A stretch of DNA of 60,446 nt from Zygnema cylindricum (GCA_037447655.1 JBBHKE010001695.1:229073-289518), one strand, 5' to 3'. Shown: positions 47,623 through 58,350, counted from the first letter of the stretch. Numbers and translations are program-made. The notes: generated from the letters alone by a model not told the origin.

Positions 47623-50134
47623 CTGCCTGACGAGACATAAAAAAGTGTAAAGGGGAAATCCTCCACGACCATATATTAAGGATATTCAAAAAGACGGGAA
47701 TGTGATTGCCAATTTTATTATTTTTTTTTTTTATTTCTCGGTTCAGACTACTTAACGGAAATTATTTCAGTGGAAAGCTTCCTAAAAGTGTTTCCTATAG
47801 AGCAATTCATGTACTGTAAGTACTTCATTGACTATGGCTTTTTGAATGTTTCTGATCATTTTCTTTTCTATCTTTTTGCTTTTCGGATAAACCTCAAAAA
47901 TTACATTTAACACGTTTGGAAAATAGAAGTAAGAAGTGGTCGTCTCAGCAAGAGTTCATAAAATTCAAGTTGAACGAAGGAAAATGTCAAGCATTATGAA
48001 CGTATGACAACAGTATTTAATTAATGGGTCAAATATGAATAATAATAAGTAAAAACTTAGATAAATAAACTTTTTAACAATTTGTTTTTATGATCTCTTC
48101 CAACCAGGCGGCTTCAAAACAACAACTTGACTGGAACTATTTCATGGAACCAATCCAGTTCAGAAGTGTAAGAATCTTCCTTTCTTTATATTTATTTTTA
48201 ATAGATCCTTATTAGGTTTTACTGAAGTATTAAACTCACATCTAATTATAAGCCTTTCTTTCCAATCTTGGATGGTGAAAATGCTGAAAGTAAAATTCTT
48301 AATGCAGGGAGATCATAAGAAACTAAGCTTGTCTCTTTCTTTAATGCCCATTTATTTCTCTTTTTTTACCCTTGATAATAACCTTGGTTAAAAAATGTAA
48401 TGGGTATCATAGAGAGAAACACATTTTTACATATGTGACGTTTTTAAATCAGCATTCAAAAGTTGAAAATTTACTTCTGACAACAATTCCGTTCTCCCAT
48501 TTTACTTCCTTTTTATTGTTTCATGTTTTATTTAATGATTTGCAGAGACTTCAGCAATAATAATTTTATCGGAAAAATACCCAAACCCTTGAATTTTTCT
48601 ACCGGGATTCAATATCTGTAAGTCATCACGTGAATAGATTTGTTTATTACAAATTTTCTTCGGTGACTCTCTAATTTTAACACTTGTAAATTGCCGACCT
48701 CTTGAATACCAGCCGCAATGCAGTCTTGTTATTTTTTCTTATTTTTTCACTTTTATTTGCTATCTAGTGCGTTTGTATTTGTTCTACTATGATGGCCTTA
48801 AAATGTATGTGGAAATACTCTCTTTCTCCCGCTCTTTCTCCCTCCTCACTCTCTCTCCTTCTCTCTCTCTCAACATTTCACTAGGGATTTCAATGCCATT
48901 GGAGTTTTGTTTTTCTGTCCTAAAAACTTTATGGCATTCAAATGAACACTTCTGTTAGAATTATTCTATTGTCAGTATAGTAATAATAAAATGAATTGGA
49001 CAGAGAATTGCATCTTAGTATCGGCCACAAGTCAGGGAAAGTTTAGATGGTAGTTGTCACTTGTCGATAGAAACAACTTCTTCTTTAAAATTTCGGTCAT
49101 GGAAAGTTCTATGCCATAAATGTGTACAGAATTCATTCATAATATCATATCATAAAATATTGTTTTTCTTGGCACCATTAAAGAGCTTTCGCGTAGCAAA
49201 ACTCAAAAATCATACAACTTAACATATTTATCTTTTTGCCATTTGTGTTTCAGGAACATTTCCAACATTTTTTGACCGGCATCATAGATGTTATATATTC
49301 CCCATTGTATGAATTTTTCGAGCCTTTACTTGACATTAAGTAACAACTATTTTTCCGGTTATTTTATAAATGAGAAGCAGACCAATTCTGAAAATATCAA
49401 GGAAGAGGGTAACTGCTTGAAAAATAACGGAGGAGTTACATTTTTCAATCAAAAATCTTCTACGGAGTGTAAAAATTTTTGCAATGCCTATCAAGTTGGA
49501 GGGAGCTGCGGACCTAAAGGGGTTTGTACCCCAATTTCCAAATCTGCGGTCAAATGTGTCTGCAACAAAGGGTTTTTCAATCCCGGAAACAGTTTTACTT
49601 GTAAAGGTGGGAAAACTTATTAGTATTTTTTAATTCCAGAGAATATATCATCTTGGGATGGTAGAACCTAGGTTTTTTTTTCTGTATTAGCTCCTACATT
49701 TCTGTACTTAAACCGACATTTCTGTACTTGCCTGGGTTAAAGCGCTGGCGGAAAGGGACGCTAAAAAAATATAATTAAAATATAATTTCAAAAATATAAT
49801 TTGATTGCCAAACTAAAATCATATCTTCAAATCCTAGGTTTTCCACCAAAAAGAGTGGTACCAATTTGAGAATTATCATGTGTCAATATTGTATTTTGCG
49901 TTGTTCTTTACTTGCTCCAGTCACATAATTCACCAATCTTTGAAAAGAAAAAACTTAAAGACTTTCCTTTCATATGTCCTTACTTCTAGGAGGTCGTAAA
50001 AAGTTAACTCAGTTTAGGAGCATGGTAAATAAAAAACTTATTTCTATTTGTTTGAAAAAAAAAATTATGCAGCTATTTCGCCTCCACCAAAAGCAACCAG
50101 CAAGCGTCCACCTCCTCCGAAGTTTGGCCGTTAA
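34855..50134 (+). CDS. LRR-EGF-like secreted/receptor-like protein, 23 exons
   Basis: Exons: 34855-34919, 35290-35390, 35581-35710, 36113-36259, 36494-36565, 37740-37811, 38310-38402, 40520-40591, 42129-42200, 42428-42499, 42663-42734, 43052-43123, 43751-43822, 44293-44358, 44992-45063, 46087-46158, 46419-46490, 47023-47094, 47747-47815, 48108-48167, 48546-48617, 49323-49606, 50073-50134; sum 2013 nt, 670 aa. All introns are GT-AG; LRR exons are mostly 72 nt, phase 2. After a charged 22-residue leader comes a hydrophobic segment ([19 protein letters not shown]), an LRRNT-like motif ([16 protein letters not shown]), about 18-19 plant-type LRRs (e.g. [16 protein letters not shown]), an eight-Cys EGF-like block (CGPKGVC, CVCNKGF) and a Pro-rich tail. 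No membrane span or kinase is present. By analogy it is extracellular and ligand-binding; function is unknown. The default acceptor at 49254 would give stops at 49273 and 49285. Confidence 0.8.
36980..37050 (+). tRNA. tRNA-like sequence, probably a SINE head, in LRR intron 5
   Basis: GGCCAGG pairs with CTTGGCC as a 7-bp acceptor stem (one G-T). The D arm GCTC-AGTTGGTA-GAGC and T arm CCAGG-TTTGATC-CCTGG are perfect, and A box (TAGCTCAGTTGG) and B box (GGTTTGATCCC) are present. The anticodon arm is defective: GTGT/ACAC encloses only six bases, and total length is 71. About 80 bp of unrelated sequence ending in an A-rich stretch (to about 37135) follows, as in tRNA-derived SINEs. A functional tRNA is unlikely. 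Confidence 0.6.
38928..40385 (+). mobile_element. Internally deleted Copia relic in LRR intron 7
   Basis: The gag start ([20 protein letters not shown], about 38991-39050) jumps to RT remains ([20 protein letters not shown], about 39298). The YVDD position reads Y-A-D-S. After a frameshift come [14 protein letters not shown], RNase H ([18 protein letters not shown], about 39920-39975) and [20 protein letters not shown] to about 40100. No protease or integrase remains, and I found no flanking LTRs. It is a different lineage from the three upstream elements and transcribed in the same direction as the host gene. Confidence 0.88.
41335..41755. repeat. Pyrimidine-rich low-complexity tracts in LRR intron 8
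   Basis: Two CT/CCCT-rich blocks (41335-41515 and 41640-41755) flank about 120 bp of ordinary sequence. They lack the CAATCTG anchor of the minisatellite at 1-2143, so common origin is not shown. Confidence 0.75.
43596..43722. repeat. (GA)n-rich tract in LRR intron 12
   Basis: GAGA and GGGGAGA units run up to 30 bp before exon 13. Low complexity. Confidence 0.85.
45925..45960 (+). pseudogene. Decayed LRR exon start upstream of exon 16
   Basis: CTTTACTTCCAG-TGGCTGTAAAGATTTGGCGG resembles the true junction at 46075-46105 (TTTCTTCCAG-GAGTTGTGCAGATTGCGG). After splicing in phase the copy would stop after about nine codons. It looks like a truncated duplicate of exon 16 and its acceptor. Confidence 0.45.
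47565..47622. repeat. (AC/TG)n microsatellite in LRR intron 18
   Basis: ACACACACATATATAACATA followed by ATATATGTGTGTG repeats form a short palindromic dinucleotide tract. Confidence 0.85.
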
Positions 50135-51028
50135 AAAAATTCCAGATAATTATTTTCTCTCAGAAGAACTATTTTGGGAACTTACAAAATGGAAATAAAA
50201 CCCGTTTTTCTTACGCGCGTGGGAGTTTTACGCAGTTGAAACCAAATTAGACACTAGCACTTAATACTATTCCTCTGGGCCAAATGTTTGCATAATTTCG
50301 AATTTGGGACGGTTTTTATTATTTATTATAATATTGATTTTTTGTTTATATCCTTATAGAATTCATGCTTTTAAAATCATAAAAATGTCAAGAGAAATTG
50401 ATCTTTATTAGGGAAAGAAGTATGAAATTTTGATTTAAAGGGTTCACGAATATCGGTGTGAATGAATGGAGCTATAATGGGAGGAAGATTACACGTCAAT
50501 ACAATGATAGTCGTCGAATTAAACTTATAGCCAAAAGATCATCAGGATCTGTTGGTAGAATAGTGGGCTGGAAGTATTTGAGGAGTTTTTAAGTGACATC
50601 TGTCGCAATAGTACCAAATGTGTAAGGTCGGTCCATCTATGAATGGAAAGGTACTAAGCTTCTGTTATATAATGTGCGTGACTTCTTGTTGATTAACTTT
50701 GTCTCGTTTGTGGTAGTGCATTGGTTGCTTTTATCTACCTCCTAGTCCTAATAACTACTTCTACTATGTGTTTCTATGGCGTCATCCCATGAAAGTGATC
50801 AATTTAGGTCTATTGGCTTCTAAAATTAGCACTTGCACTTTGTTTTTGTGCCTTCTAAATAGTGTGGACTAAATATACACATAGATTATTCATTTGTGGC
50901 TCTTATTATCTCTTTCACTGACTTTTAGCAAACGCTCTTTTAGCTTGGTCTAATTAGGACACTTCACTGGATTTCGGATCGATCCTATGAAAGTGACGTT
51001 ACTCAGTTGTATATAGTTGGACTTTTTT
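50135..51028. other. Downstream flank of the LRR gene
   Basis: No gene, kinase exon or transmembrane exon is recognised here. AT-rich, with no clear poly(A) signal that I would defend. Confidence 0.5.
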
Positions 51029-51374
51029 TGGGAATTGATCATGGCAGTGACTGTTTTGGTTGCGCACAGTCATTTACGTCATTTTGTCAAAAAATGTACT
51101 TTTGAAGTGCACAATGGTAGAAGTAAAGTACCGTTGTCTAAATTTGACGGTCAATCGGCTGGACAGCTTTGACTTTCAAAATATTGTTTCAACCGCTTAA
51201 ACTTTTGCCGCGCTTGCGAACGTCGACCGTCATAATAAAATTAGCAATTCACACGGGCGGCGAACGTTTACTGTAACAAAACTGCGACAACCACATTTTA
51301 ATAAAAGTGTTGCAGACAGTCACTTTTTGTCGTTACGTGAGCTCCACGGTGAGAGCACGTTGGATAATACAGTA

Positions 51375-51992
51375 CACCGCGAATCGTAATTAGAGTAAAG
51401 AAAAAAATAAAGTGAAAAAACAAAATAAAAAACAATTAGAGTTATGAACGCAAATTTGTGTGATAGATCTTTTTTACAGAGGAAGTTTACTCTAATTTAT
51501 TTAAGTACTCTATATTGGGTTTTGTCGGCAATAATTATCCGCGCTGAAATTATGAACACTAAATTACGTAAATGTACAAAATCTGTCAGTCCGTATAGTT
51601 TTGACGTCATTATGACGTTAGTACTATTTGTCGCACTCAATGTCAGTTAATGTTCACACTAACGACGATGCTATCGACAGACGAAAGTTATGCGAACGGC
51701 TTTTTTTCGATGTGATTGATTTTTTGTTTACGGCGATTTCACGTGCGAGCGCGATTCTATTATATCATTATTTGTACATTTTAACTTATAAAAGTACAAT
51801 TCTGCACGGTCGGACGTCGTCCGTAATCCACACTATTTAAAACGAACCTATATTAGAATTTTTTACGCTAATTAAACCTTACTTTAAATAGTATAATGAA
51901 ATATTTAGAATCATTTACTCTATTTAAGGTGATAGAGTCGGAATTTAGGGCGACCGAATTAGCGTTATTTACTCTAATTACAATTCGCGGTG
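51375..51992. mobile_element. Stowaway-like MITE nested in left foldback arm
   Basis: It starts CACCGCGAATCGTAATTAGAG and ends CTCTAATTACAATTCGCGGTG, with TA on each side. The right arm of the host foldback keeps the uninserted sequence with a single TA (GTTGGATAT-TA-GC). The interior is homologous to 33258-33703. 618 bp. Confidence 0.9.
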
Positions 51993-52378
51993 TAGCTTAT
52001 CCGCAAAATTAAACCGTTACATTGAATTTAGACGCAAATTGAAACGAAAACTCTTTAAAATAAAGTACTGTATTGTAAGTCTTGTACGGAAATATTAAAT
52101 CGCAGGAAACAAAATATACTTTGTACTCTATAATAAAACGAAACGGCGTAAAACTATCAATTGAAATTAAATGAATAAAATGTGCGTCGTCACGCGCGAC
52201 GAAATCGAGCCACACTATCTACGAATCAACATTCTTACATTGACAACGAAATTTTGTTTTGTGCGTTTAAATATTTCCGTGCAAGACTTACAGTACTTCA
52301 GTTTAAAGGGGTTTCGTTTCAATTTGCGTCTAAATTCAATGTAACACTGAAACTACTAAATTTCAATTTTGCGGATAA

Positions 52379-53150
52379 GGGTAACCTTCCATCAGGCGAA
52401 TAGTGGGGTTATTTACTGGAGAAAGTACATTTCCGTACTAGGCCGTACTGTTTTTTTTTTTATATATATATAAGATGTTTACTTGAAATTCGTTAAGATT
52501 CTCCATAATTTTGGCGAAAACTTCCACAGTCCGATTTCAAACTTTCGACGCAAACGCCCCTTCTATCCAGTGTTTGGCTAGTCTCCTCCAACTGTCCTCA
52601 GGAGGGCACTTTGCGCTTACTGAACGCGTGTATTTGTCCACTTGTAAAAGTCAGAATCGATCCACGACGGACGTGAAGTTATATACTTACATGTGGCAAA
52701 CGGCGTGTACCTTTTGACATCAAAGCCACCCCGTTCGACGACAAAATCTTGGTTGTAGGACATCCTGTCACGCCTCCGCTGGTACAACGATAATACATGA
52801 ACGTACAAATGGTACATTCACGGACATTTGTACAAATTTTTATTTTGCAACGGTTTTCGTGACCGTTGGTACAACGACAAATTCAAAGACGTACAGATTG
52901 TACATTAGCGTGACGCTACTAAATACTTTAATCTGCGTCCGCCCGTACAAATACGCAGTTAAGATTTTGTACTTTTCAAATCTTTCATTAATCTCGGGCG
53001 GCTCAACAAGATCCTACGTGGTACCAATCGCGATCTAACAAGTAAACAATTTTTGCTTCACTGGCACGACCTAATAGAATGGTGTTGCAAATATTACTGC
53101 CAGTAAAGATGACAGTACGATTACTGGGAACGCCTGAAGGAAGGTTACCC
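52379..53150. mobile_element. Tourist-like MITE, family T2, copy 2, nested in right foldback arm
   Basis: It starts GGGTAACCTTCCATCAGGCG and ends CGCCTGAAGGAAGGTTACCC. TAA flanks both sides (52376-52378 and 53151-53153), and the left foldback arm shows the uninserted TTA/TAA at the matching place (GCTTATCCGC). It shares terminal design and GGTACAACG-type internal repeats with 30510-31205. 772 bp. Confidence 0.88.
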
Positions 53151-53804
53151 TAAGCTAATATCCAACGTGCTCTCACAGTGGAGCTCACGTAACGACAAAA
53201 AGTGACTGTCTGCAACACTTTTATTAACATGTGGGTGTCGCAGTTTTGTTACAGTAAACGTTCGCCGCCCGTGTGAATTGCTAATTTTATTATGACAGTC
53301 GACGTTCGCAAGCGCGAAAAAAGTTTAAGCGGTTGAAACAATATTTTGAAAGTCAAAGCTGCCCAACCGATTGACCATCAAATTTAGACAACGGTACTTT
53401 ACTTTTACCATTGTGTACTTCAAAAGTACATTTTTTGACAAAATGATGTAAATGACTGTGCGCAACCAAAACAGCAACCAAAACAGCAGTGCCATGATCA
53501 ATTCCCATTTTTTTGTGTTAGGTTCATTGTTAAACTAAGTTACAGTTATGTTGAGCGTCGTAATATAAATGTTTAGTTTAAAATGGTGCTTTACAATTTT
53601 AGTTCACGTTTCGTGTTAGTTTTAGTTTTGTTTTTGTTTGGTTGTTTTGCGTGCGTAGTACTGTACTTTGTTTTGTACGGCGGTTAGTTTTCGTGTGGTA
53701 AAGCGTACTTTATGTTTCGTGGATTACTTGTTTGATGCGTAGTACTATTACACTCATTCGCTTATTTGTTGCTTGTTTGTTCGCGTGAGAGAGTTTTCCG
53801 ATAC

Positions 53805-54025
53805 AAATGCCCGACAAGGATGTTACAACCCCATTTGAAAAATGGCTTGGCCGTCACCCAAACATTTCACACTTATTTTTACATAGTTTTTTAGAGTTTT
53901 TAAGGAGTTTGGAAGACGAACTTGTGTTTTTCATTATAACTAGATAGAGAAACGTGCCTTGAAATCCAAAAAAAAATAGAACTTTTCTGGGCTATGACGA
54001 AAGTTGCAAGGCCTACTAAGCCACC
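53805..54025 (+). pseudogene. Copia integrase C-terminal scrap
   Basis: TPFEKWLGRHPNISHL (53829-53876) matches the conserved Copia integrase phrase seen in the first two elements (YERWVGRKPNISHLKVFG). About 110 bp on, FLGYDESCKAY (about 53983-54015) matches the next conserved phrase (YFVGYDEDAKGYR). The frame breaks between them and nothing else of the element is visible. Confidence 0.75.
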
Positions 54026-54865
54026 CTATTTGAAAAACATAAGAAAATGCATGATGGAAAAGTTCCAAAAGAACATATTTTGGAAAGAAAGAAAGAAAAA
54101 ACAGAAAGAATGAAAAACGAATGAAAGAGGACAATGTCAAACAACGGTAGATGAAAAAATGTTGTCGGGGAAAAAATGTTACAAGTATAATTAAAAACTG
54201 CACACTGTTGTCTAAGAAGAACCAAAAAGTGTTATATCGAACAAAAAGAAAAGAAAGGCAAAAATTGTGAAATATTTCAAATGTCGACGAGAAAAATACA
54301 TATGGACATAATCACAAACAAAAAGATGCCAGATGGAAATAAAGCTAGTAAAAGAGGAAATTTCACAATAGAGATAAGAGTTCAAGTATTACAATTCTTT
54401 GTAACTAAAACAAAGGAATGTCAACATAAGAAAAAAAACTTTCAATTTCACAATTGGGCATAACCAGTAACAAAAGAAGTGTTAACATAATAGAGAAGAG
54501 TGCAAATATTACAACTAAGAATAACTACTAAATGTCAGCTTAAGAAAACAGAATTCAAATACCGCAATCGTAAAAAACCAATAATTTCAAAGATTTCAAC
54601 TGTGCATACTTAACAACAAAGGAAACATCAGCATAAGAGAAAAAATGTTCAAATTTGTAATTGAGTAAAGTTGATAACAAAGGATTGTCAATACACGTGG
54701 AAAAAGTTCAAAAACTACAATTGTATAGCAGAATATTAGCTCCTTGTTCATCACGGCTGTTTTCCGCCGCCCAAGCATTGTAAGAAGTGGAGGGACTCAC
54801 TAAAATGGTCCTGAGCTCGGAAATGTCCATGAACTTACATCCACTTCCACTCCTGCCACTGCACA
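54026..54865. other. AT-rich, no gene seen
   Basis: The sequence is A-rich with recurring AACATAAGAGAAAAA and TCAACATAAGAAAA phrases between about 54420 and 54690. Possible short-period degenerate repeat; no coding signal. Confidence 0.5.
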
Positions 54866-54985
54866 TAGAGAGGGAGAGGGAGAGGGAGAGGGAGAGGGAG
54901 AGGGAGAGGGAGAGGGAGAGGGAGAGGGAGAGGGAGAGGGAGAGGGAGAGGGAGAGGGAGAGGGAGAGGGAGAGGAGGGAGGGAG
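54866..54985. repeat. (GAGAGG)n hexamer array
   Basis: About 19 near-perfect GAGAGG units. Predicted frames are Arg/Glu or Pro/Ser dipeptide artefacts. Confidence 0.95.
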
Positions 54986-55189
54986 ATAATACATATGAGC
55001 TCCAAACAACAGAAAGAAAACCATAAATTTCATAAGATAATTGTTAGACCTAAGGATGGAACAAATTAAAGAATGGATAACAAAACAAATGAAGGACCGA
55101 CCATCACTCCCTCGACCACAGCCAACACCGTAAGAAATCGAATGATGAGCCAAGCCATGGCCATTTTTATAAACTATCTCCTGCACATT

Positions 55190-55255
55190 TCCCTCTCCCT
55201 CTCTTGCTCCTCTTCCCGCCCCTCCTCTCTACGGCGGTTCTTGTCTATCTCCTTC

Positions 55256-55296
<41 letters not shown>

Positions 55297-55312
55297 CCCC
55301 CCTTTCTCTCTT
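55190..55312. repeat. CT-rich tract with (CT)n
   Basis: CCCTCTCCCTCTCTTGCTCC leads into an uninterrupted CT run at about 55259-55292. Confidence 0.9.
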
Positions 55313-56345
55313 TCCGTCCTGTTTGATAGTCTGCTTAATTACTGCAAAACACCGATGCTTTTGGGAAGTTAGTTTTTGAGTGATTATTCGTACTTTATAA
55401 AACTTAAAATGTTTGAAATTTGTATCATATTTAGGGGTTTTACTGAGATTTTTACGATAGATTTAGGAGAAAAATTGGTCAATATGTGACTAAATTCATG
55501 GTTGTGATTAGGAATAACAGTAAATAGCAAAAAAAATATTACTTACAAATTACCATGCGTGATCTTTAGTTTTATTGTAGACATTAGCATTGTTTAAAGC
55601 AATATTAGAATTATTTTTTTGGCTTCCCACTCTTTGTAAAATTGCATAAAATTAGTTAAAATTGAACAAAAAAAAAAACCCAAAGTGTAGCAAAACCGCG
55701 TTGAAAAATCACACAAACTAAAATCTTAGTATAATGGATTTTTGTGCAATAGAGTATCCGCGTTTTGTCAAAGCAATACGTGTTTCAAAAGTGTTTCAAA
55801 AGTGTTTCAAAAGATAAAACAGGTAAACTCACACTTAATAGTAGACGAAGCAACGAGCTCGTAACATAACCTTTGTTCATAGTTTTTGTAGGTTTCATAA
55901 ATCCTTTTATTTTAAAATCCAAACAAGAATTGGTGTGTCAACAAACGCCAAAAAGTGAATCTAGACGACAAAAGGACAAAGGAACAAACAAACAAAATTG
56001 TACTAGACGACAAAATAATCGATTCGAAGAAATTTTGGCCAGAATCCCACACTTTGTACTGACGCTGGGTAACCGAAAAATTTGCACCATGGAAATTGAG
56101 CGCGTCAAGACAAAAAGGCTCTCCGAGATGTCGGGACCAATGAAATTCAACACGTGTAAGGCGAAAAGACAAAATGACGCTCAGGAACGTCAAAAAAATG
56201 CGCCAATGAAATTTGAGCGCGTGTAAGGCGCCAATACAATATGTCACGTGTGGTCTTCGCATGTTTGACCACAAAACCAAATTATGGGAAAAATATAAAA
56301 AGTTGAGATTTAACAAAGACCTCGATTCACGAATTTTACCATTGC
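55313..56345. other. Intergenic, no gene seen
   Basis: It includes a triple AAGTGTTTCAA direct repeat near 55783-55811 and repeated GAGCGCGT / AATGAAATT phrases around 56095-56225. No recognisable protein. Confidence 0.5.
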
Positions 56346-57247
56346 CCTTTTGTTAGTGTTGTGTATCGGTAAAAAACTTATCGCGATAACACCGATACCG
56401 ATAGTTATCGGTTATCGAACGGTCAGAGCTTCCGATATATCGGTCTGGGACCAACAAATCCCATATCGGCGATAACTTAAAAAATATATAGTATGCGTAC
56501 AATAGTACTTTATAGCATACTGTATTATTTTATTGATTTTGGCATGCCACGTATAAAAATCTGTTCCGTTACAGTTTAACTGCAATTTATTACGGTAAAC
56601 GCGGCACATAAACGTTGGCCGGTTAACTGAACAAAAATTTTACGGCGACGTACGGAAATTTACTAAAAAATTGGTGAACATGGAACTGGAAAAGGACGGC
56701 GGACACAAAAGTACAACAGACGCAAAATAACATTCTGCGCGCCGCCGGAATCGAACGGACGACTTGGTATGAGAAAATACGAACGGACGGGCCAGCGTGA
56801 GCGCCGGCATCCCGGAATGGCTCTTTTGGCAGCTTTTGCCAAAAAAGCCGACATATTGACACGTGGCAGGTCCTTAGTGGATCTCAAGGAATTAAGGGAC
56901 AAAGCCATGGCGTCGGATGTGAAAGGTACATCGTTTTTACTGGATCCGTATCAAAATCGTACATATTTCATGGCGGCTACGGTACTTTCTATGCTTGTAC
57001 ACGTCCGGAGAATATGACGAACAGTTGAGTGTACAAACCGTACATTTATCTGTACGGTCCGTACAGTTATCGCCGATAATTATCGTTATCGGCATTATCG
57101 CCGATAAGTACCCGATATTATCGGCTACTTATCGGCGATAAGACCGATGTCGATATATCGTACCAATATATCGATTATCGGGTACCCGAAAAAAGGCCCA
57201 TATCGGTTATCGGCAAATCCTTACCGATACACAACACTACCTTTTGT
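56346..57247. mobile_element. hAT-type MITE with 8-bp target site duplication
   Basis: The element proper is 56354-57239 (886 bp). Terminal inverted repeats are 19 bp and perfect: TAGTGTTGTGTATCGGTAA at the left, its complement at the right. CCTTTTGT precedes (56346-56353) and follows (57240-57247), an exact 8-bp target duplication as in hAT transposons. Subterminal regions are packed with TATCGG/CGATAA words (TTATCGGCGATAA types), the likely transposase-binding repeats. The centre has no transposase, so it is non-autonomous. The intact ends and duplication suggest a fairly recent insertion. Confidence 0.93.
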
Positions 57248-57479
57248 ACACCAAAGCATGTGTACGTGGCTTATTTACATTTGTTGGTAACTGTTCTAAT
57301 GAAAGACTCCGTTTAACGGTGTGTACCGACGCAACCACAAATTAACGCACAACATTTGTTTTTTGGCGAAGATTCACCGTACGGTTTTTAACGGTGTTTC
57401 AATCATAGATACCCCCTGCGCAAATTACGCACGGTATAAACTAACTAATAATAGGTATGGTACGCATCAAACGATTTTG

Positions 57480-57631
57480 AAAGTTAATATAACGCGTACC
57501 CTACTTTGCACCCGTACATGTTTCTTACATTTGCGTACAGTTTCGTATATGTCCGTACTTTGAAGGGTTATGTAGGGGGGGTTTTAGGGTTTGAGGTACA
57601 ACTATGTACCTTATTTCCGTATATTTCAGTG
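57480..57631. repeat. GTAC-rich repeat, left part
   Basis: Phrases such as ACCCGTACATG, TTTCGTATATGTCCGTAC and CCGTATATTTCAG resemble the GTAC-rich repeat at 59310-59785. The two Tourist-like elements between them may have inserted into one longer repeat. Confidence 0.5.
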
Positions 57632-57634
57632 TAA

Positions 57635-58339
57635 GGGTATGTCCCCATGTGCATAAGTAAGGGTTTTTTTCTGTCGTTTTCCGGTAAATCTTAGCGCCGT
57701 ACTGCCTAAGCTACAACCGTACGAAGAAATAGCAAATTTGTAGAGTACAATTTGCGTCATCCTTGAACTTAGGATGTACGAAAATTTGTCGTCTTGTGTT
57801 TTTCGACCCACAACGACGACAAAAAACGTCATCTTCAAAACTATCTTTAAAACACATCTGCGATGTGTTTTAAAACTAGGTGTTTTCGATAAACAAATAG
57901 GAACATATATTCGCACGTGCCGTAATTTTCAAAAAAAATCATACAATTTCCAAGGACAAAGAAAAGTATAGAATTTGCTATGTTTTGTCCGTTTGCGTTC
58001 AATACGACGAAGAGAAGTACACAATTTGTTTGGCTTTGTCCGTTTTCGTCCAGTACGGATTTTTCTTTTGCAGGGGTCTCAAAATTCTGATGCCATTTCA
58101 CGCGAAGGCAAAGCAAATCTTCTTCATGCGACATCACAAGCAGTTCCAAAAAATAACGTGCAACAACACAGATTATAGATGCTGACAGCCGTCACAGGTA
58201 TTGTCGACGTATACAATCGTCACAAACGTAAGTTACGATTACGTTCTTACACATAGGGACACTTGAAAATCGGGTCCGGCGGATCCGTGCTAAGATACAA
58301 AGTAAATTCACTAAGTTACAAGTACATGGGGACATACCC
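57635..58339. mobile_element. Tourist-like MITE, family T1, copy B
   Basis: It starts GGGTATGTCCCCATGTGC and ends with the inverted ACATGGGGACATACCC, flanked by TAA on both sides (57632-57634 and 58340-58342). The interior is colinear with copy A at 5307 (CTGTCGTTTTCC, CGTACTGCCTAAGCT, CAAATTTGTAGAGTACAATT, GTCGTCTTGTGTTTT, TTGTCGACGTATACAATCGT). 705 bp. Confidence 0.9.
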
Positions 58340-58350
58340 TAATTGTTTTA

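Larger units (their letters stand above)
51029..53507. mobile_element. Foldback (Mutator-like) element, copy 2, with two nested MITEs
   Basis: The termini TGGGAATTGATCATGGCA and inverted TGCCATGATCAATTCCCA begin arms of about 340 bp that are nearly identical: 51061-51370 against the complement of 53160-53470. The arms continue inside the insertions (51995-52092 and 52279-52378, shared GCTTATCCGCAAAATT and AATTTAGACGCAAATTGAAACG). A Stowaway-like MITE sits in the left arm and a Tourist-like one in the right. Without them the element is about 1.08 kb. Flanks are T-rich (ACTTTTTTT / ATTTTTTTG), compatible with but not proof of a 9-bp duplication. No transposase is present. Confidence 0.88.

Noticed and set aside
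53807-53940. Host gene starting at the ATG at 53807
   Set aside because: The encoded phrase is Copia integrase sequence and the frame ends after about 45 codons; annotated as a retrotransposon scrap.
56700-56780. tRNA-like B box (GTTCGATTCC) on the minus strand inside the hAT-type MITE
   Set aside because: No convincing A box or acceptor stem at the right distance; treated as chance within the transposon.
56769-57017. 82-codon open frame in the hAT-type MITE
   Set aside because: No hAT dimerisation or zinc-finger motif and too short; the element is non-autonomous.
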